A stretch of DNA of 64,000 bases from Litorimonas sp965205225 (GCA_965205225.1 CBDBFZ010000003.1:930001-994000), one strand, 5' to 3'. Shown: positions 1 through 9,656, numbered from the stretch's first letter. A program made the numbers and translations. Notes: generated by a model not told the origin, from the sequence alone.

Positions 1-3000
1 GGCGATGCGGTCAATATTGCCGTCATTGTCGTCATCGAAGCGGGTGCGGATCCGGTTGCCGTCCCCGTCATAGATGTAGGCCTCGCTCCGGTCGAAATTG
101 CCGTCGCCATCAGGGTCGAAGGCGATGCGGTCAATATTGCCGTCATTGTCGTCATCGAAGCGGGTGCGGATCCGGTTGCCGTCCCCGTCATGGGTGTAGG
201 CCTCGCTCCGGTCGATATTGCCGTCGCCGTCGTCGTCAAAGTCCCTCCGGGTCAGACTGCGGCTGCCATCCGCAGCAAACGTGTAGTGATCGATCCGGTC
301 GATATTGCCGTCATCGTCCAAATCCCGTTCCACCCGCTCCCAGCGACCATCCGCATTCACGTGGGCCGTCCGGTCGATAGTGCCGTCATCGTCCAGGTCG
401 AAGTCCCTCCGGGTTACGCGACCGGTGCCGTCCGCAGCAAACGTGTAGTGATTGATCCGGTCGATAGTGCCGTCGCCGTCGGGGTCGAAGGCGATGCGGT
501 CGAAATTGCCGTCATTGTCGTCATCGAACCGGGTGCGGATCCGGTTGCCGTCCGAATTATACCTATAGGTCTCGCTCCGGTCGAAATTGCCGTCGCCGTC
601 GTCGTCGAAATTGACCCGGTCGGTCAGGCCGTCCGCGTCGTCGTCAAAGCGGGTCCGGATCAGGACACCGTCCGAATTATACGTGTAGAACTCGGTCCGG
701 TCGTTTGTGCCGTCATCGTCGTCGTCGAAGCGGGTCTGGTTGATATTGCCGTCCGCGTCATAGATGTAGGCCTCGCTCCGGTCGGGGATGCCGTCGCCGT
801 CGTCATCGAACCCGGTCCGGATCCGGTTGCCGCCCCCGTCATAACTGTAGGCCTCGGTCCGGGTCAGGCTGCGGGTGCCATCCGCAGCAAACGTGTAATG
901 ATCGATCCGGTCGATATTGCCGTCATCATCCACATCCAGTTCCACCCGCTCCCAGCGACCGTTCGCATTCACGTGGGCGATCCGGTCGATAGTGCCGTCA
1001 TCGTCCAGATCGAAATCCCTGCGGGTCACGCGAACGGTGCCGTCGTCATCAAACGTGTAGTGATTGATCCGGTCAGGAGTGCCGTCATTGTCGTCGTCGA
1101 AGGCGATGCGGTCAATATTGCCGTCATTGTCGTCATCGAAGCGGGTGCGGATCCGGTTACCATCCCCGTCATAGATGTAGGCCTCGCTCCGGTCGATATT
1201 GCCGTCGCCGTCGTCGTCAAACCCGGTCCGGGTCAGGCTGCGGGTGCCATCCGCAGCAAAGCTGTAGTGATCGATCCGGTCGAAATTGCCGTCATCGTCC
1301 AGGTCAGAGTCCCTCCGGGTCAGGCGACCGGTGCCATTCGCAGCAAACGTGTAGTGATCGATCCGGTCGATATTACCGTCGCCGTCGGGGTCGAAGGCGA
1401 TGCGGTCGAAATTGCCATCCGCGTCATCGTCGAAACGGGTCCGCGTCAGGCCGCCGTCCGAATTATACCTATAGGTCTCGCTCCGGTCGGGGATGCCGTC
1501 GCCGTCGTCATCGAACCCGGTCCGGATCCGGTTGCCGCCCCCGTCATAACTGTAGGCCTCGGTCCGGGTCAGGCTGCGGGTGCCATCCGCAGCAAACGTG
1601 TAGTGATCGATCCGGTCGATATTGCCGTCATCATCCACATCCAGTTCCACCCGCTCCCAGCGACCGTTCGCATTCACGTGGGCGATCCGGTCGATATTGC
1701 CGTCATCGTCCAGATCGAAATCCCTGCGGGTCACGCGAACGGTGCCGTCGTCATCAAACGTGTAGTGATTGATCCGGTCAGGAGTGCCGTCATTGTCGTC
1801 GTCGAAGGCGATGCGGTCAATATTGCCGTCATTGTCGTCATCGAAGCGGGTGCGGATCCGGTTACCATCCCCGTCATAGATGTAGGCCTCGCTCCGGTCG
1901 ATATTGCCGTCGCCGTCGTCGTCAAACCCGGTCCGGGTCAGGCTGCGGGTGCCATCCGCAGCAAAGCTGTAGTGATCGATCCGGTCGAAATTGCCGTCAT
2001 CGTCCAGGTCAGAGTCCCTCCGGGTCAGGCGACCGGTGCCATTCGCAGCAAACGTGTAGTGATCGATCCGGTCGATATTACCGTCGCCGTCGGGGTCGAA
2101 GGCGATGCGGTCGAAATTGCCATCCGCGTCATCGTCGAAACGGGTCCGCGTCAGGCCGCCGTCCGAATTATACCTATAGGTCTCGCTCCGGTCGGGGATG
2201 CCGTCACCATCGTCATCGAACCCGGTCCGGATCCGGTTGCCGCCCCCGTCATAACTGTAGGCCTCGGTCCGGGTCAGGCTGCGGGTGCCATCCGCAGCAA
2301 ACGTGTAGTGATCGATCCGGTCGATATTGCCGTCATCATCCACATCCAGTTCCACCCGCTCCCAGCGACCGTTCGCATTCACGTGGGCGATCCGGTCGAT
2401 ATTGCCGTCATCGTCCAGATCGAAATCCCTGCGGGTCACGCGAACGGTGCCGTCGTCATCAAACGTGTAGTGATTGATCCGGTCAGGAGTGCCGTCATTG
2501 TCGTCGTCGAAGGCGATGCGGTCAATATTGCCGTCATTGTCGTCATCGAAGCGGGTGCGGATCCGGTTACCATCCCCGTCATAGATGTAGGCCTCGCTCC
2601 GGTCGATATTGCCGTCGCCGTCGTCGTCAAACCCGGTCCGGGTCAGGCTGCGGGTGCCATCCGCAGCAAAGCTGTAGTGATCGATCCGGTCGAAATTGCC
2701 GTCATCGTCCAGGTCAGAGTCCCTCCGGGTCAGGCGACCGGTGCCATTCGCAGCAAACGTGTAGTGATCGATCCGGTCGATATTACCGTCGCCGTCGGGG
2801 TCGAAGGCGATGCGGTCGAAATTGCCATCCGCGTCATCGTCGAAACGGGTCCGCGTCAGGCCGCCGTCCGAATTATACCTATAGGTCTCGCTCCGGTCGG
2901 GGATGCCGTCGCCGTCGTCATCGAACCCGGTCCGGATCCGGTTGCCGCCCCCGTCATAACTGTAGGCCTCGGTCCGGGTCAGGCTGCGGGTGCCATCCGC

Positions 3001-4794
3001 AGCAAACGTGTAATGATCAATCCGGTCGATATTGCCGTCATCATCCACATCCAGTTCCACCCGCTCCCAGCGACCGTTCGCATTCACGTGGGCGATCCGG
3101 TCGATAGTGCCGTCATCGTCCAGATCGAAATCCCTGCGGGTCACGCGAACGGTGCCGTCGTCATCAAACGTGTAGTGATTGATCCGGTCAGGAGTGCCGT
3201 CATTGTCGTCGTCGAAGGCGATGCGGTCAATATTGCCGTCATTGTCGTCATCGAAGCGGGTGCGGATCCGGTTACCATCCCCGTCATAGATGTAGGCCTC
3301 GCTCCGGTCGATATTGCCGTCGCCGTCGTCGTCAAACCCGGTCCGGGTCAGGCTGCGGGTGCCATCCGCAGCAAAGCTGTAGTGATCGATCCGGTCGAAA
3401 TTGCCGTCATCGTCCAGGTCAGAGTCCCTCCGGGTCAGGCGACCGGTGCCATTCGCAGCAAACGTGTAGTGATCGATCCGGTCGATATTACCGTCGCCGT
3501 CGGGGTCGAAGGCGATGCGGTCGAAATTGCCATCCGCGTCATCGTCGAAACGGGTCCGCGTCAGGCCGCCGTCCGAATTATACCTATAGGTCTCGCTCCG
3601 GTCGGGGATGCCGTCGCCGTCGTCATCGAACCCGGTCCGGATCCGGTTGCCGCCCCCGTCATAACTGTAGGCCTCGGTCCGGGTCAGGCTGCGGGTGCCA
3701 TCCGCAGCAAACGTGTAATGATCAATCCGGTCGATATTGCCGTCATCATCCACATCCAGTTCCACCCGCTCCCAGCGACCGTTCGCATTCACGTGGGCGA
3801 TCCGGTCGATAGTGCCGTCATCGTCCAGATCGAAATCCCTGCGGGTCACGCGAACGGTGCCGTCGTCATCAAACGTGTAGTGATTGATCCGGTCAGGAGT
3901 GCCGTCATTGTCGTCGTCGAAGGCGATGCGGTCAATATTGCCGTCATTGTCGTCATCGAAGCGGGTGCGGATCCGGTTACCATCCCCGTCATAGATGTAG
4001 GCCTCGCTCCGGTCGATATTGCCGTCGCCGTCGTCGTCAAACCCGGTCCGGGTCAGGCTGCGGGTGCCATCCGCAGCAAAGCTGTAGTGATCGATCCGGT
4101 CGAAATTGCCGTCATCGTCCAGGTCAGAGTCCCTCCGGGTCAGGCGACCGGTGCCATTCGCAGCAAACGTGTAGTGATCGATCCGGTCGATATTACCGTC
4201 GCCGTCGGGGTCGAAGGCGATGCGGTCGAAATTGCCATCCGCGTCATCGTCGAAACGGGTCCGCGTCAGGCCGCCGTCCGAATTATACCTATAGGTCTCG
4301 CTCCGGTCGGGGATGCCGTCGCCGTCGTCATCGAACCCGGTCCGGATCCGGTTGCCGCCCCCGTCATAACTGTAGGCCTCGGTCCGGGTCAGGCTGCGGG
4401 TGCCATCCGCAGCAAACGTGTAGTGATCGATCCGGTCGATATTGCCGTCATCATCCACATCCAGTTCCACCCGCTCCCAGCGACCGTTCGCATTCACGTG
4501 GGCGATCCGGTCGATATTGCCGTCGTCGTCCAGGTCGAAGTCCCTCCGGGTTACGCGACCGGTGCCGTCCGCAGCAAACGTGTAGTGATCGATCCGGTCG
4601 ATATTGCCGTCATCGTCCAAATCCCGTTCCACCCGCTCCCAGCGACCGTCCGCATTCACGTGGGCCGTCCGGTCGATATTGCCGTCTTCGTCAAAGTCGA
4701 ACTCGATCCGGTCTATGGTGCCGTCCCCATCAGTGTCGATCGGGGTCCGGACTTCCTGTGATAGGATTGGTATGGTCTTAAACATGGCTGGCAT
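1..4794 (-). CDS. Giant Asp-rich DxDxDG/Rhs-like repeat protein, 5' part (runs off the window)
   Basis: The minus-strand frame is open from ATG 4794-4792 (a second ATG is at 4785) to base 1, about 1598 codons, with no stop. It encodes short units that alternate a calcium-loop-like motif (for example FDDDGDGIPDR, LDDDGNIDR) with aromatic Rhs/YD-like stretches (YSYDGGGNRIRT, HYTFAADGTRSLTR, ANGRWERVE). DxDxDG loops of this kind occur in thrombospondin-3-like and EF-hand-like calcium-binding surface proteins; the Y..D..GN..R pattern resembles Rhs/YD repeats. An extracellular or cell-surface role is inferred. The chosen start has no clear signal peptide, but a signal-peptide ORF ends 24 bp upstream in another frame, so the true N-terminus is uncertain. 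The C-terminus is outside the window. The family is not recognised with certainty. Confidence 0.72.
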   Translation of the reverse strand, partial: MPAMFKTIPILSQEVRTPIDTDGDGTIDRIEFDFDEDGNIDRTAHVNADGRWERVERDLDDDGNIDRIDHYTFAADGTGRVTRRDFDLDDDGNIDRIAHVNANGRWERVELDVDDDGNIDRIDHYTFAADGTRSLTRTEAYSYDGGGNRIRTGFDDDGDGIPDRSETYRYNSDGGLTRTRFDDDADGNFDRIAFDPDGDGNIDRIDHYTFAANGTGRLTRRDSDLDDDGNFDRIDHYSFAADGTRSLTRTGFDDDGDGNIDRSEAYIYDGDGNRIRTRFDDDNDGNIDRIAFDDDNDGTPDRINHYTFDDDGTVRVTRRDFDLDDDGTIDRIAHVNANGRWERVELDVDDDGNIDRIDHYTFAADGTRSLTRTEAYSYDGGGNRIRTGFDDDGDGIPDRSETYRYNSDGGLTRTRFDDDADGNFDRIAFDPDGDGNIDRIDHYTFAANGTGRLTRRDSDLDDDGNFDRIDHYSFAADGTRSLTRTGFDDDGDGNIDRSEAYIYDGDGNRIRTRFDDDNDGNIDRIAFDDDNDGTPDRINHYTFDDDGTVRVTRRDFDLDDDGTIDRIAHVNANGRWERVELDVDDDGNIDRIDHYTFAADGTRSLTRTEAYSYDGGGNRIRTGFDDDGDGIPDRSETYRYNSDGGLTRTRFDDDADGNFDRIAFDPDGDGNIDRIDHYTFAANGTGRLTRRDSDLDDDGNFDRIDHYSFAADGTRSLTRTGFDDDGDGNIDRSEAYIYDGDGNRIRTRFDDDNDGNIDRIAFDDDNDGTPDRINHYTFDDDGTVRVTRRDFDLDDDGNIDRIAHVNANGRWERVELDVDDDGNIDRIDHYTFAADGTRSLTRTEAYSYDGGGNRIRTGFDDDGDGIPDRSETYRYNSDGGLTRTRFDDDADGNFDRIAFDPDGDGNIDRIDHYTFAANGTGRLTRRDSDLDDDGNFDRIDHYSFAADGTRSLTRTGFDDDGDGNIDRSEAYIYDGDGNRIRTRFDDDNDGNIDRIAFDDDNDGTPDRINHYTFDDDGTVRVTRRDFDLDDDGNIDRIAHVNANGRWERVELDVDDDGNIDRIDHYTFAADGTRSLTRTEAYSYDGGGNRIRTGFDDDGDGIPDRSETYRYNSDGGLTRTRFDDDADGNFDRIAFDPDGDGNIDRIDHYTFAANGTGRLTRRDSDLDDDGNFDRIDHYSFAADGTRSLTRTGFDDDGDGNIDRSEAYIYDGDGNRIRTRFDDDNDGNIDRIAFDDDNDGTPDRINHYTFDDDGTVRVTRRDFDLDDDGTIDRIAHVNANGRWERVELDVDDDGNIDRIDHYTFAADGTRSLTRTEAYSYDGGGNRIRTGFDDDGDGIPDRSEAYIYDADGNINQTRFDDDDDGTNDRTEFYTYNSDGVLIRTRFDDDADGLTDRVNFDDDGDGNFDRSETYRYNSDGNRIRTRFDDDNDGNFDRIAFDPDGDGTIDRINHYTFAADGTGRVTRRDFDLDDDGTIDRTAHVNADGRWERVERDLDDDGNIDRIDHYTFAADGSRSLTRRDFDDDGDGNIDRSEAYTHDGDGNRIRTRFDDDNDGNIDRIAFDPDGDGNFDRSEAYIYDGDGNRIRTRFDDDNDGNIDRIA
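781..4524 (-). repeat. Tandem 705-bp repeats, five full copies plus a partial sixth
   Basis: The same landmark (gtcggggatgccgtc) recurs at 781, 1486, 2191, 2896, 3601 and 4306, exactly 705 bp (235 codons) apart. Copies are nearly identical, differing at scattered single bases, for example a g/t difference near 990, 1695, 2400, 3105 and 3810. The partial sixth copy fades around 4524. Outside this block, bases 1-60 and 121-180 are identical, giving a shorter 120-bp period, so expansion is nested. The unit length is a multiple of three, so gain or loss of units keeps the minus-strand frame. Short-read assembly of this region may have collapsed or expanded the count. Confidence 0.93.
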
Positions 4795-4817
4795 GGTCCT
4801 ACATTTCCAAATGGGTA

Positions 4818-4979
4818 TTATTTGACGGTCATGTCACATGACCTTGGCTGTGGATCAAGTGTTTCATTAGGGAGACCATCAATGGAAAGACAAAATTCAT
4901 CGGCAATCGGTTGCTGGGCATTCTCGGCTCTTGCGGTGGGAGCAAAGGCCAGCATTAGCGTGGCAAGGGCAGGGAGCAT
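4818..4979 (-). CDS. Small exported peptide, or detached signal-peptide start of the repeat protein
   Basis: A 53-codon minus-strand ORF starts at ATG 4979-4977; an in-frame TTG at 4994 lies just after a GGGGAG. Its first 18 or so residues form a textbook Sec signal peptide (MLPALATLMLAFAPTARA, cleavage after ARA). The mature part is short, acidic and has two cysteines. It stops at TAA 4820-4818, 24 bp before the start chosen for the repeat gene, which is in another frame and lacks a signal peptide. It may be an independent secreted micro-protein, or the true N-terminus of the repeat gene separated by a frameshift. The signal peptide is the firm part of this call. Confidence 0.5.
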   Translation of the reverse strand: MLPALATLMLAFAPTARAENAQQPIADEFCLSIDGLPNETLDPQPRSCDMTVK

Positions 4980-5114
4980 TGGGTTGATGGTCAACTACTC
5001 CCCAGCGGCAGGACAAAAAGTGAAACAGGCGTCATATGGGCAAAGTTTACAGAATGCAGGTCTCTCCCGCCATTGCGACTCGACGCCCGTGCCCGTGCGG
5101 ACTATGGCCACTAC

Positions 5115-5351
5115 ATGACCCGCCCTTTATTCATCCTTCTTCTGCTGGCTTTCTCCGCGCCTCTATCGGGCTGCGGCATTAAGGGCGAGATAAAGACACC
5201 GCCGCCGCTCTGGGGCGAAGAGGCGGACACTGAAACGCCTCCCCAAACAGCTGCGGAGACGGCAACTGAAACGGATCCGTTTGCGGACCCGCTTGATGAG
5301 GATGAAGACGAGGATGTCGGTTACGGCATTGATGTTGCCGATCAGCCCTAG
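5115..5351 (+). CDS. lptM: LptM-like small lipoprotein
   Basis: A 78-residue lipoprotein. The N-terminus MTRPLFILLLLAFSAPLSGC is a lipoprotein signal peptide ending in the lipobox L-S-G-C. The GIKGEIKTPPPLW that follows is typical of the LptM/YifL family (LPS translocon maturation lipoproteins), which have a G-x-K-G-x-hydrophobic-x-P-P segment after the lipidated cysteine. The remaining tail is acidic and low complexity (Asp/Glu/Thr), as is usual in alphaproteobacterial members. It lies 9 bp before lysA in the same direction, the usual context of this family in alphaproteobacteria. The start at 5115 is chosen because a longer upstream start at 5073 would put a charged segment before the signal peptide. 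Confidence 0.78.
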   Translation: MTRPLFILLLLAFSAPLSGCGIKGEIKTPPPLWGEEADTETPPQTAAETATETDPFADPLDEDEDEDVGYGIDVADQP

Positions 5352-5360
5352 ACGTCCAAT

Positions 5361-6623
5361 ATGCGCCATTTCGATTTCAGAAACGGCGAGCTTCACGCCG
5401 AAGACGTCCCCCTGTCCCGGATCGCGGCGCAGGTTGGTACGCCGGTCTATGTCTATTCCAGCGCGACACTAGAACGGCATTACCGCGTTTTTGCCGAGAA
5501 CTTCTCCGGGATCGATGCGCTGATCGCCTATTCGGTCAAGGCGAACTCCAACATTGCCGTCCTAGCGGCTCTGGCCAAGCTGGGCGCAGGCGCTGACATT
5601 GTCTCAGGCGGTGAGCTCGCGCGCGCCCTGATCACAGGCATCCCCGGCGAGCGCATCGTTTTTTCGGGTGTTGGCAAGACCAGAGATGAAATGGCGGACG
5701 CGCTCGATGCGCGCATCAAAGTCTTTAATGTCGAAAGCCTGCCAGAGCTTCGCGCGCTGAATGAGGTTGCGCTGCAAAAGGACGTGACAGCGCCCATCGC
5801 CTTCCGCGTGAATCCCGATGTTACGGCGGGGGCGCATGCGAAAATCAGTACCGGCATCAAAGAGAACAAATTCGGCATCGCCTGGAGCAGCGCCGAAGAT
5901 GCCTATGCGGAAGCGGCGCGTCTGCCCGGAATCAAGGTTGTCGGTGTCGATGTGCATATTGGCAGCCAGATTGATGACCTTGCGCCGTTTGAAGCCGCGA
6001 TCCGCAAGGTTGTGGCGCTCATCGGACGTCTGCGGGCTGCCGGGCATGACATTCAGGTCTTCGACATTGGAGGCGGTCTTGGCATTCCTTACGGCGATAA
6101 TGGCCGAACACCGCCGCAACCGTCCGAATATGGCGTGCTGGTCAAGCGACTCACCCGCGATCTCGGAGTGCAGATGATTTTTGAGCCGGGACGCATGATT
6201 GCCGGGAATTCCGGAGTGCTTCTATCCGAAGTCCTCTATGTCAAAGAGGGTGAGGACCGGACTTTTCTTGTCATTGACGCGGCGATGAATGACCTGCTGC
6301 GGCCCGCCCTCTATGACGCGTTCCACGATATTGAACCGGTCAGCGCGCCGGGTTCGGATTATCAGGCTATGACCTACGATATTGTGGGTCCAATCTGCGA
6401 ATCCGGGGACAGTTTCGCCAAGGGACGCGACATAACAGCGGTTCAGGCCGGCGATCTTGTCGTGATCCATTCTGCAGGCGCGTACGGCGCCGCGCAAAGC
6501 AGCCAATATAATACACGGCCTTTAGTGCCTGAAGTCATGGTGCGCGGTGAGCATTACCAGGTCGTCCGGGAACGCCCCAGCGTGGCCGACATATTGAAAA
6601 CGGAGCGATTGCCGGATTGGTGA
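5361..6623 (+). CDS. lysA: Diaminopimelate decarboxylase
   Basis: A 420-residue PLP enzyme that decarboxylates meso-2,6-diaminopimelate to L-lysine, the last step of lysine biosynthesis. The fold-type III alanine-racemase-like barrel is visible: the PLP lysine is K60 in AYSVKANSN, the phosphate-binding glycine loop is DIGGGLGIPY, and HIGSQI and EPGR lie between. The catalytic cysteine motif ICESGDSF follows near residue 350, and the C-terminal GAYGAAQSSQYNTRPLVPEV is typical. Length is normal. It directly follows the small lipoprotein gene, probably in one transcript. Confidence 0.97.
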   Translation: MRHFDFRNGELHAEDVPLSRIAAQVGTPVYVYSSATLERHYRVFAENFSGIDALIAYSVKANSNIAVLAALAKLGAGADIVSGGELARALITGIPGERIVFSGVGKTRDEMADALDARIKVFNVESLPELRALNEVALQKDVTAPIAFRVNPDVTAGAHAKISTGIKENKFGIAWSSAEDAYAEAARLPGIKVVGVDVHIGSQIDDLAPFEAAIRKVVALIGRLRAAGHDIQVFDIGGGLGIPYGDNGRTPPQPSEYGVLVKRLTRDLGVQMIFEPGRMIAGNSGVLLSEVLYVKEGEDRTFLVIDAAMNDLLRPALYDAFHDIEPVSAPGSDYQAMTYDIVGPICESGDSFAKGRDITAVQAGDLVVIHSAGAYGAAQSSQYNTRPLVPEVMVRGEHYQVVRERPSVADILKTERLPDW

Positions 6624-6989
6624 TCTAACGGGGCGAATCCACTTCTCTGCGCCCTATAGGCTTGGCCGGGATGACAGAGAAAAGATGCGGTGATCCATGC
6701 CCGCTTTTCATTTCCATGGTTTCTTAGCCTCACCCGCTCCGGACACGGCATAGCCGCCCGGCACTGCGCTATCATTCATTCCCCGGATGGCCGATCAAAG
6801 ACGCTTCTTGCGTGTCACTTGCGGCGCTCACGCGATACTGGCCGACCCGTGATGGGCGGTGGGACGTAAAGCTGTAGGAAAAGAGAGGTGATCTTATGAT
6901 TGCGGGTCCCCAATCACCGTTAGAAAATGCGGGACGGCCAGGAGTAACTGATATTTTAAGCGACAAGCTCCGGGTGCCTGCGCTAGGCG
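6624..6989. other. Intergenic region between lysA and the DUF4175 gene
   Basis: A 366-bp stretch with no recognisable gene. A start with a good Shine-Dalgarno (agagaggtgatcttATG at 6896) opens a frame that runs 147 codons into the DUF4175 gene in another frame. Only its first 30 or so codons lie before that gene. It could act as a leader ORF, but its sequence resembles no family I know. The segment near 6636-6690 is intergenic-repeat-like, but I cannot show a second copy. Confidence 0.4.
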
Positions 6990-9656
6990 ATGACTGTGCC
7001 AAATGCCACGTCAATCTTGCCAACCCGCCTGACGCATCTTGCGACGCTTGCGCGCTTACGCCTGTTCTGGGAACGCTACGCCCCCGTCCTGGCAGTTCCC
7101 GCGCTTATCCTGTCGATCTATCTTATTCTGACAATGCTCGGGCTGTGGGAAGTAGCCGGGGACCCACTGCGCCTGATTGCGCTGATCGCCACGCTGACTA
7201 TCCTCACGCGCGGCGCGCTGGCTGCACGGGCGCTGCCCATACCGACCCGGTCAGATGCGCTGCGCCGTCTGGAGATTACGGCCGGTCTGGCCCATCGTCC
7301 TCTGGATACACTGCAAGACCAGCCTGTGCTCGCGCCTGATCTGTGGCCGGCCCATCTGTCCAAAGCCCGGACTCAGGCTGACACGATCCGCCGCATAGGA
7401 CGAATGCCAGCACTATCTCCGGTCGACCGGTATGGCTTGCGTATTCTGATGCCGATCGGCCTGGGTCTGGCTGTCTTTCTTTCACTCGGCGTTTCGTCGG
7501 AACGGGTGCGTCAATCGCTGAGCCCCAGCTGGCTGGTGCCGACCAATCCATATGCTGTCACGTTCGAGGCCTGGGTTGATTCGCCCGATTATACGGGGCG
7601 GCCACCGATCTACGCCCAGGGCGACGCAGTTATCCGGGCACCCGAAGGCTCGACCCTGGTGGTACGAGCCTCCGGAGCCTCCAATCTGCCGCGACCGCGC
7701 TATATTGGCGACCGCGGATCGCGCTTCCTCAGTCTGGTCACACTGGGTCGAAACAGCGTTGAAGTTCGCACACATATTGACAGTTCGGGTCAGCTGGATT
7801 GGCGCATCGGCCCGCGCCGCCAGCAATTCCTCATTGACGCAATGCCGGACCAGAAACCGACAATCACGATCACAGACCCGTCGGAGATCGATAAACGAAA
7901 CCGGCTGGTTCTGGTGTTCGATGCTGGCGATGATTACGGCGTTGAGCAGGTCCTGCTGGAAATGGTCGAATTATCCGATGACCTCAATGAAGCCGCCGCC
8001 TTTGATGCACACATAACCGAATTCGACACGCAGAGCGGCGGTTTTGTCGACGCCGAACGCCGGTCACTCAAGCTTGATTTGACCCGCCACCCATTGGCTG
8101 GGAAGAAAGTTGTGGCTCGGCTGGTAGCGATTGACGGCGCGGAGCAGCGCGGCACGACTGAACCATTCTACATCACGGTTCCGGATAAGATTTTTGTCGA
8201 GCCCCTGGCCAAGGCGATTGTCGAACAACGCGCTTTGCTGCTGGCAGGGCAGGGCGCATATGTGCCTGCGCCAGAGGCGGCGCCCGATATGGACGCGTCC
8301 GACGGCACATTCGATACCTATCAAACGGTCTGGCGTCTGGGACGCGCGCCAGTGCCCGTGCAGCGCACAGTAGAATTGATAGAGGCCGTCACCGATTATC
8401 CGAACCCGAGCCTGTTCAATGATCCGGTTGTCTATATCGGCCTGCGCCACGCCGCAAAAACGCTGCGTTATGCCCGGTCGTCCGAAGCTATTGCCGGTCT
8501 GCCCGACCATATGTGGAAACTGGCGATCCGGGCGGAATTCGGTGTTCTGGGCAGCGCACTTCAGGAAATGCAGGAAGCGCAGGAAGCGCTGCGTGAAGGC
8601 ATTGCGCGCCGTGCGCCGCAGCGCGAGATTGATGCGCTGTTCGCCCGGTATAATCAGGCGGTGGACGCCTATATGGAAGAATTGCGCAAGAATGCGACCA
8701 TTGTCGAAGGCAATGGTGAGGGCGGCGTTCAGGCGATGGGCTCGGTGGACGAAATCCAGGCCTTGCTCGACGCGATTGAAGAAGCGAACCGGATTGGCGA
8801 TACGGAAGGCGCGCGGCGTGCCCTCGCGCAACTCGCAGAACTTCTTGAGAATATGCAGATGCAATTGACTCAGGGATCAGGTCAAGGCGACTCATCAGGT
8901 CAGGATGAGATGAGCGAGGAAATGCGCGAATCGCTTGAGGATCTGGCGGAGACGCTCGGTGAACAGCGGGAATTACAGGACCAGACCCGGCAGACCGAGC
9001 GCGATGCCATATGGCGCGAGTTCGGAGAGGAAGAGAGCGGGGAGAGCCTGTCGCCCGAAGATCTGGCACAGCGGCAGGCGGAGATCGAACAACTGATTCA
9101 GGGCCTGCAGGAGCGCCTGGCCGAACAGGAGGCCGAACAGGGCACGCAACCTGCGCCCGGCAAGGGTGATCACGGCGAACAGGGCGGCGGAGACCCAGGC
9201 GAAGAGGATGCAGCGCAACAATCCGGCGACGGCGAAACTGGTGGCCAGAGTCAGGTTGAGGGAGAGGGTGAGATACGGAGTGGCCAGACCGAAACCTCCG
9301 GTGAAGCCTTTGGCCGTGCGCGAGACGCTATGCGCGAATCGGAAGCGGCTTTGAGACGCGGCGAACTCGGACGGTCGCGACAGGCCCAGGCAGGCGCGAT
9401 CAGGGCTCTGCGTGAAGCTGGGGATGCGCTGGCTCAGGAACGGGCCCGCGCTGAGTGGGAGCAGACTGGTGGAGGTGACCCGCTGGGCCGGGACGAAGGC
9501 GGCTTCGATTCAGACAATGCCGAAACGGACATAGACACCAGAGACAATGCCGAACGATCCCGCGAAATTCTCGATGAACTACGCCGCCGCGCGTCGGAGG
9601 CCGAACGAGAGCAGCAGGAACAGGATTATCTGGATCGATTGCTCAAGCGCTTCTAG
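6990..9656 (+). CDS. DUF4175 / TIGR02302-family membrane protein
   Basis: An 888-residue protein matching the alphaproteobacterial TIGR02302/DUF4175 family of unknown function. Two hydrophobic segments near residues 33-50 and 57-75 and another around 155-170 anchor a large periplasmic part. The second half is low complexity: it is very rich in Gln, Glu, Gly and Arg from about residue 540, with predicted coiled-coil stretches (EEMRESLEDLAETLGEQREL, RRRASEAEREQQEQDY). The family usually follows lysA in alphaproteobacteria, as here. The function is not established. It converges with the SH3 gene across 13 bp. Confidence 0.85.
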   Translation: MTVPNATSILPTRLTHLATLARLRLFWERYAPVLAVPALILSIYLILTMLGLWEVAGDPLRLIALIATLTILTRGALAARALPIPTRSDALRRLEITAGLAHRPLDTLQDQPVLAPDLWPAHLSKARTQADTIRRIGRMPALSPVDRYGLRILMPIGLGLAVFLSLGVSSERVRQSLSPSWLVPTNPYAVTFEAWVDSPDYTGRPPIYAQGDAVIRAPEGSTLVVRASGASNLPRPRYIGDRGSRFLSLVTLGRNSVEVRTHIDSSGQLDWRIGPRRQQFLIDAMPDQKPTITITDPSEIDKRNRLVLVFDAGDDYGVEQVLLEMVELSDDLNEAAAFDAHITEFDTQSGGFVDAERRSLKLDLTRHPLAGKKVVARLVAIDGAEQRGTTEPFYITVPDKIFVEPLAKAIVEQRALLLAGQGAYVPAPEAAPDMDASDGTFDTYQTVWRLGRAPVPVQRTVELIEAVTDYPNPSLFNDPVVYIGLRHAAKTLRYARSSEAIAGLPDHMWKLAIRAEFGVLGSALQEMQEAQEALREGIARRAPQREIDALFARYNQAVDAYMEELRKNATIVEGNGEGGVQAMGSVDEIQALLDAIEEANRIGDTEGARRALAQLAELLENMQMQLTQGSGQGDSSGQDEMSEEMRESLEDLAETLGEQRELQDQTRQTERDAIWREFGEEESGESLSPEDLAQRQAEIEQLIQGLQERLAEQEAEQGTQPAPGKGDHGEQGGGDPGEEDAAQQSGDGETGGQSQVEGEGEIRSGQTETSGEAFGRARDAMRESEAALRRGELGRSRQAQAGAIRALREAGDALAQERARAEWEQTGGGDPLGRDEGGFDSDNAETDIDTRDNAERSREILDELRRRASEAEREQQEQDYLDRLLKRF

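Noticed and set aside
190..4761. A 1523-codon plus-strand frame across the repeat region, rich in Val, Ile and Pro
   Set aside because: It is the exact antisense of the Asp-rich repeats. The minus-strand frame gives recognisable DxDxDG and YxYD motifs and stays open to the window edge, while the plus frame gives a monotonous hydrophobic sequence with no known family.
4822..5118. A 98-codon plus-strand frame before the lipoprotein gene
   Set aside because: It opposes the small signal-peptide ORF, has no recognisable domain and runs into the lipoprotein gene. It is probably a shadow.
6896..7339. A 147-codon frame with a good ribosome site before the DUF4175 gene
   Set aside because: Most of it lies inside the DUF4175 gene in another frame and resembles nothing. 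It is kept only as a note under the intergenic entry.
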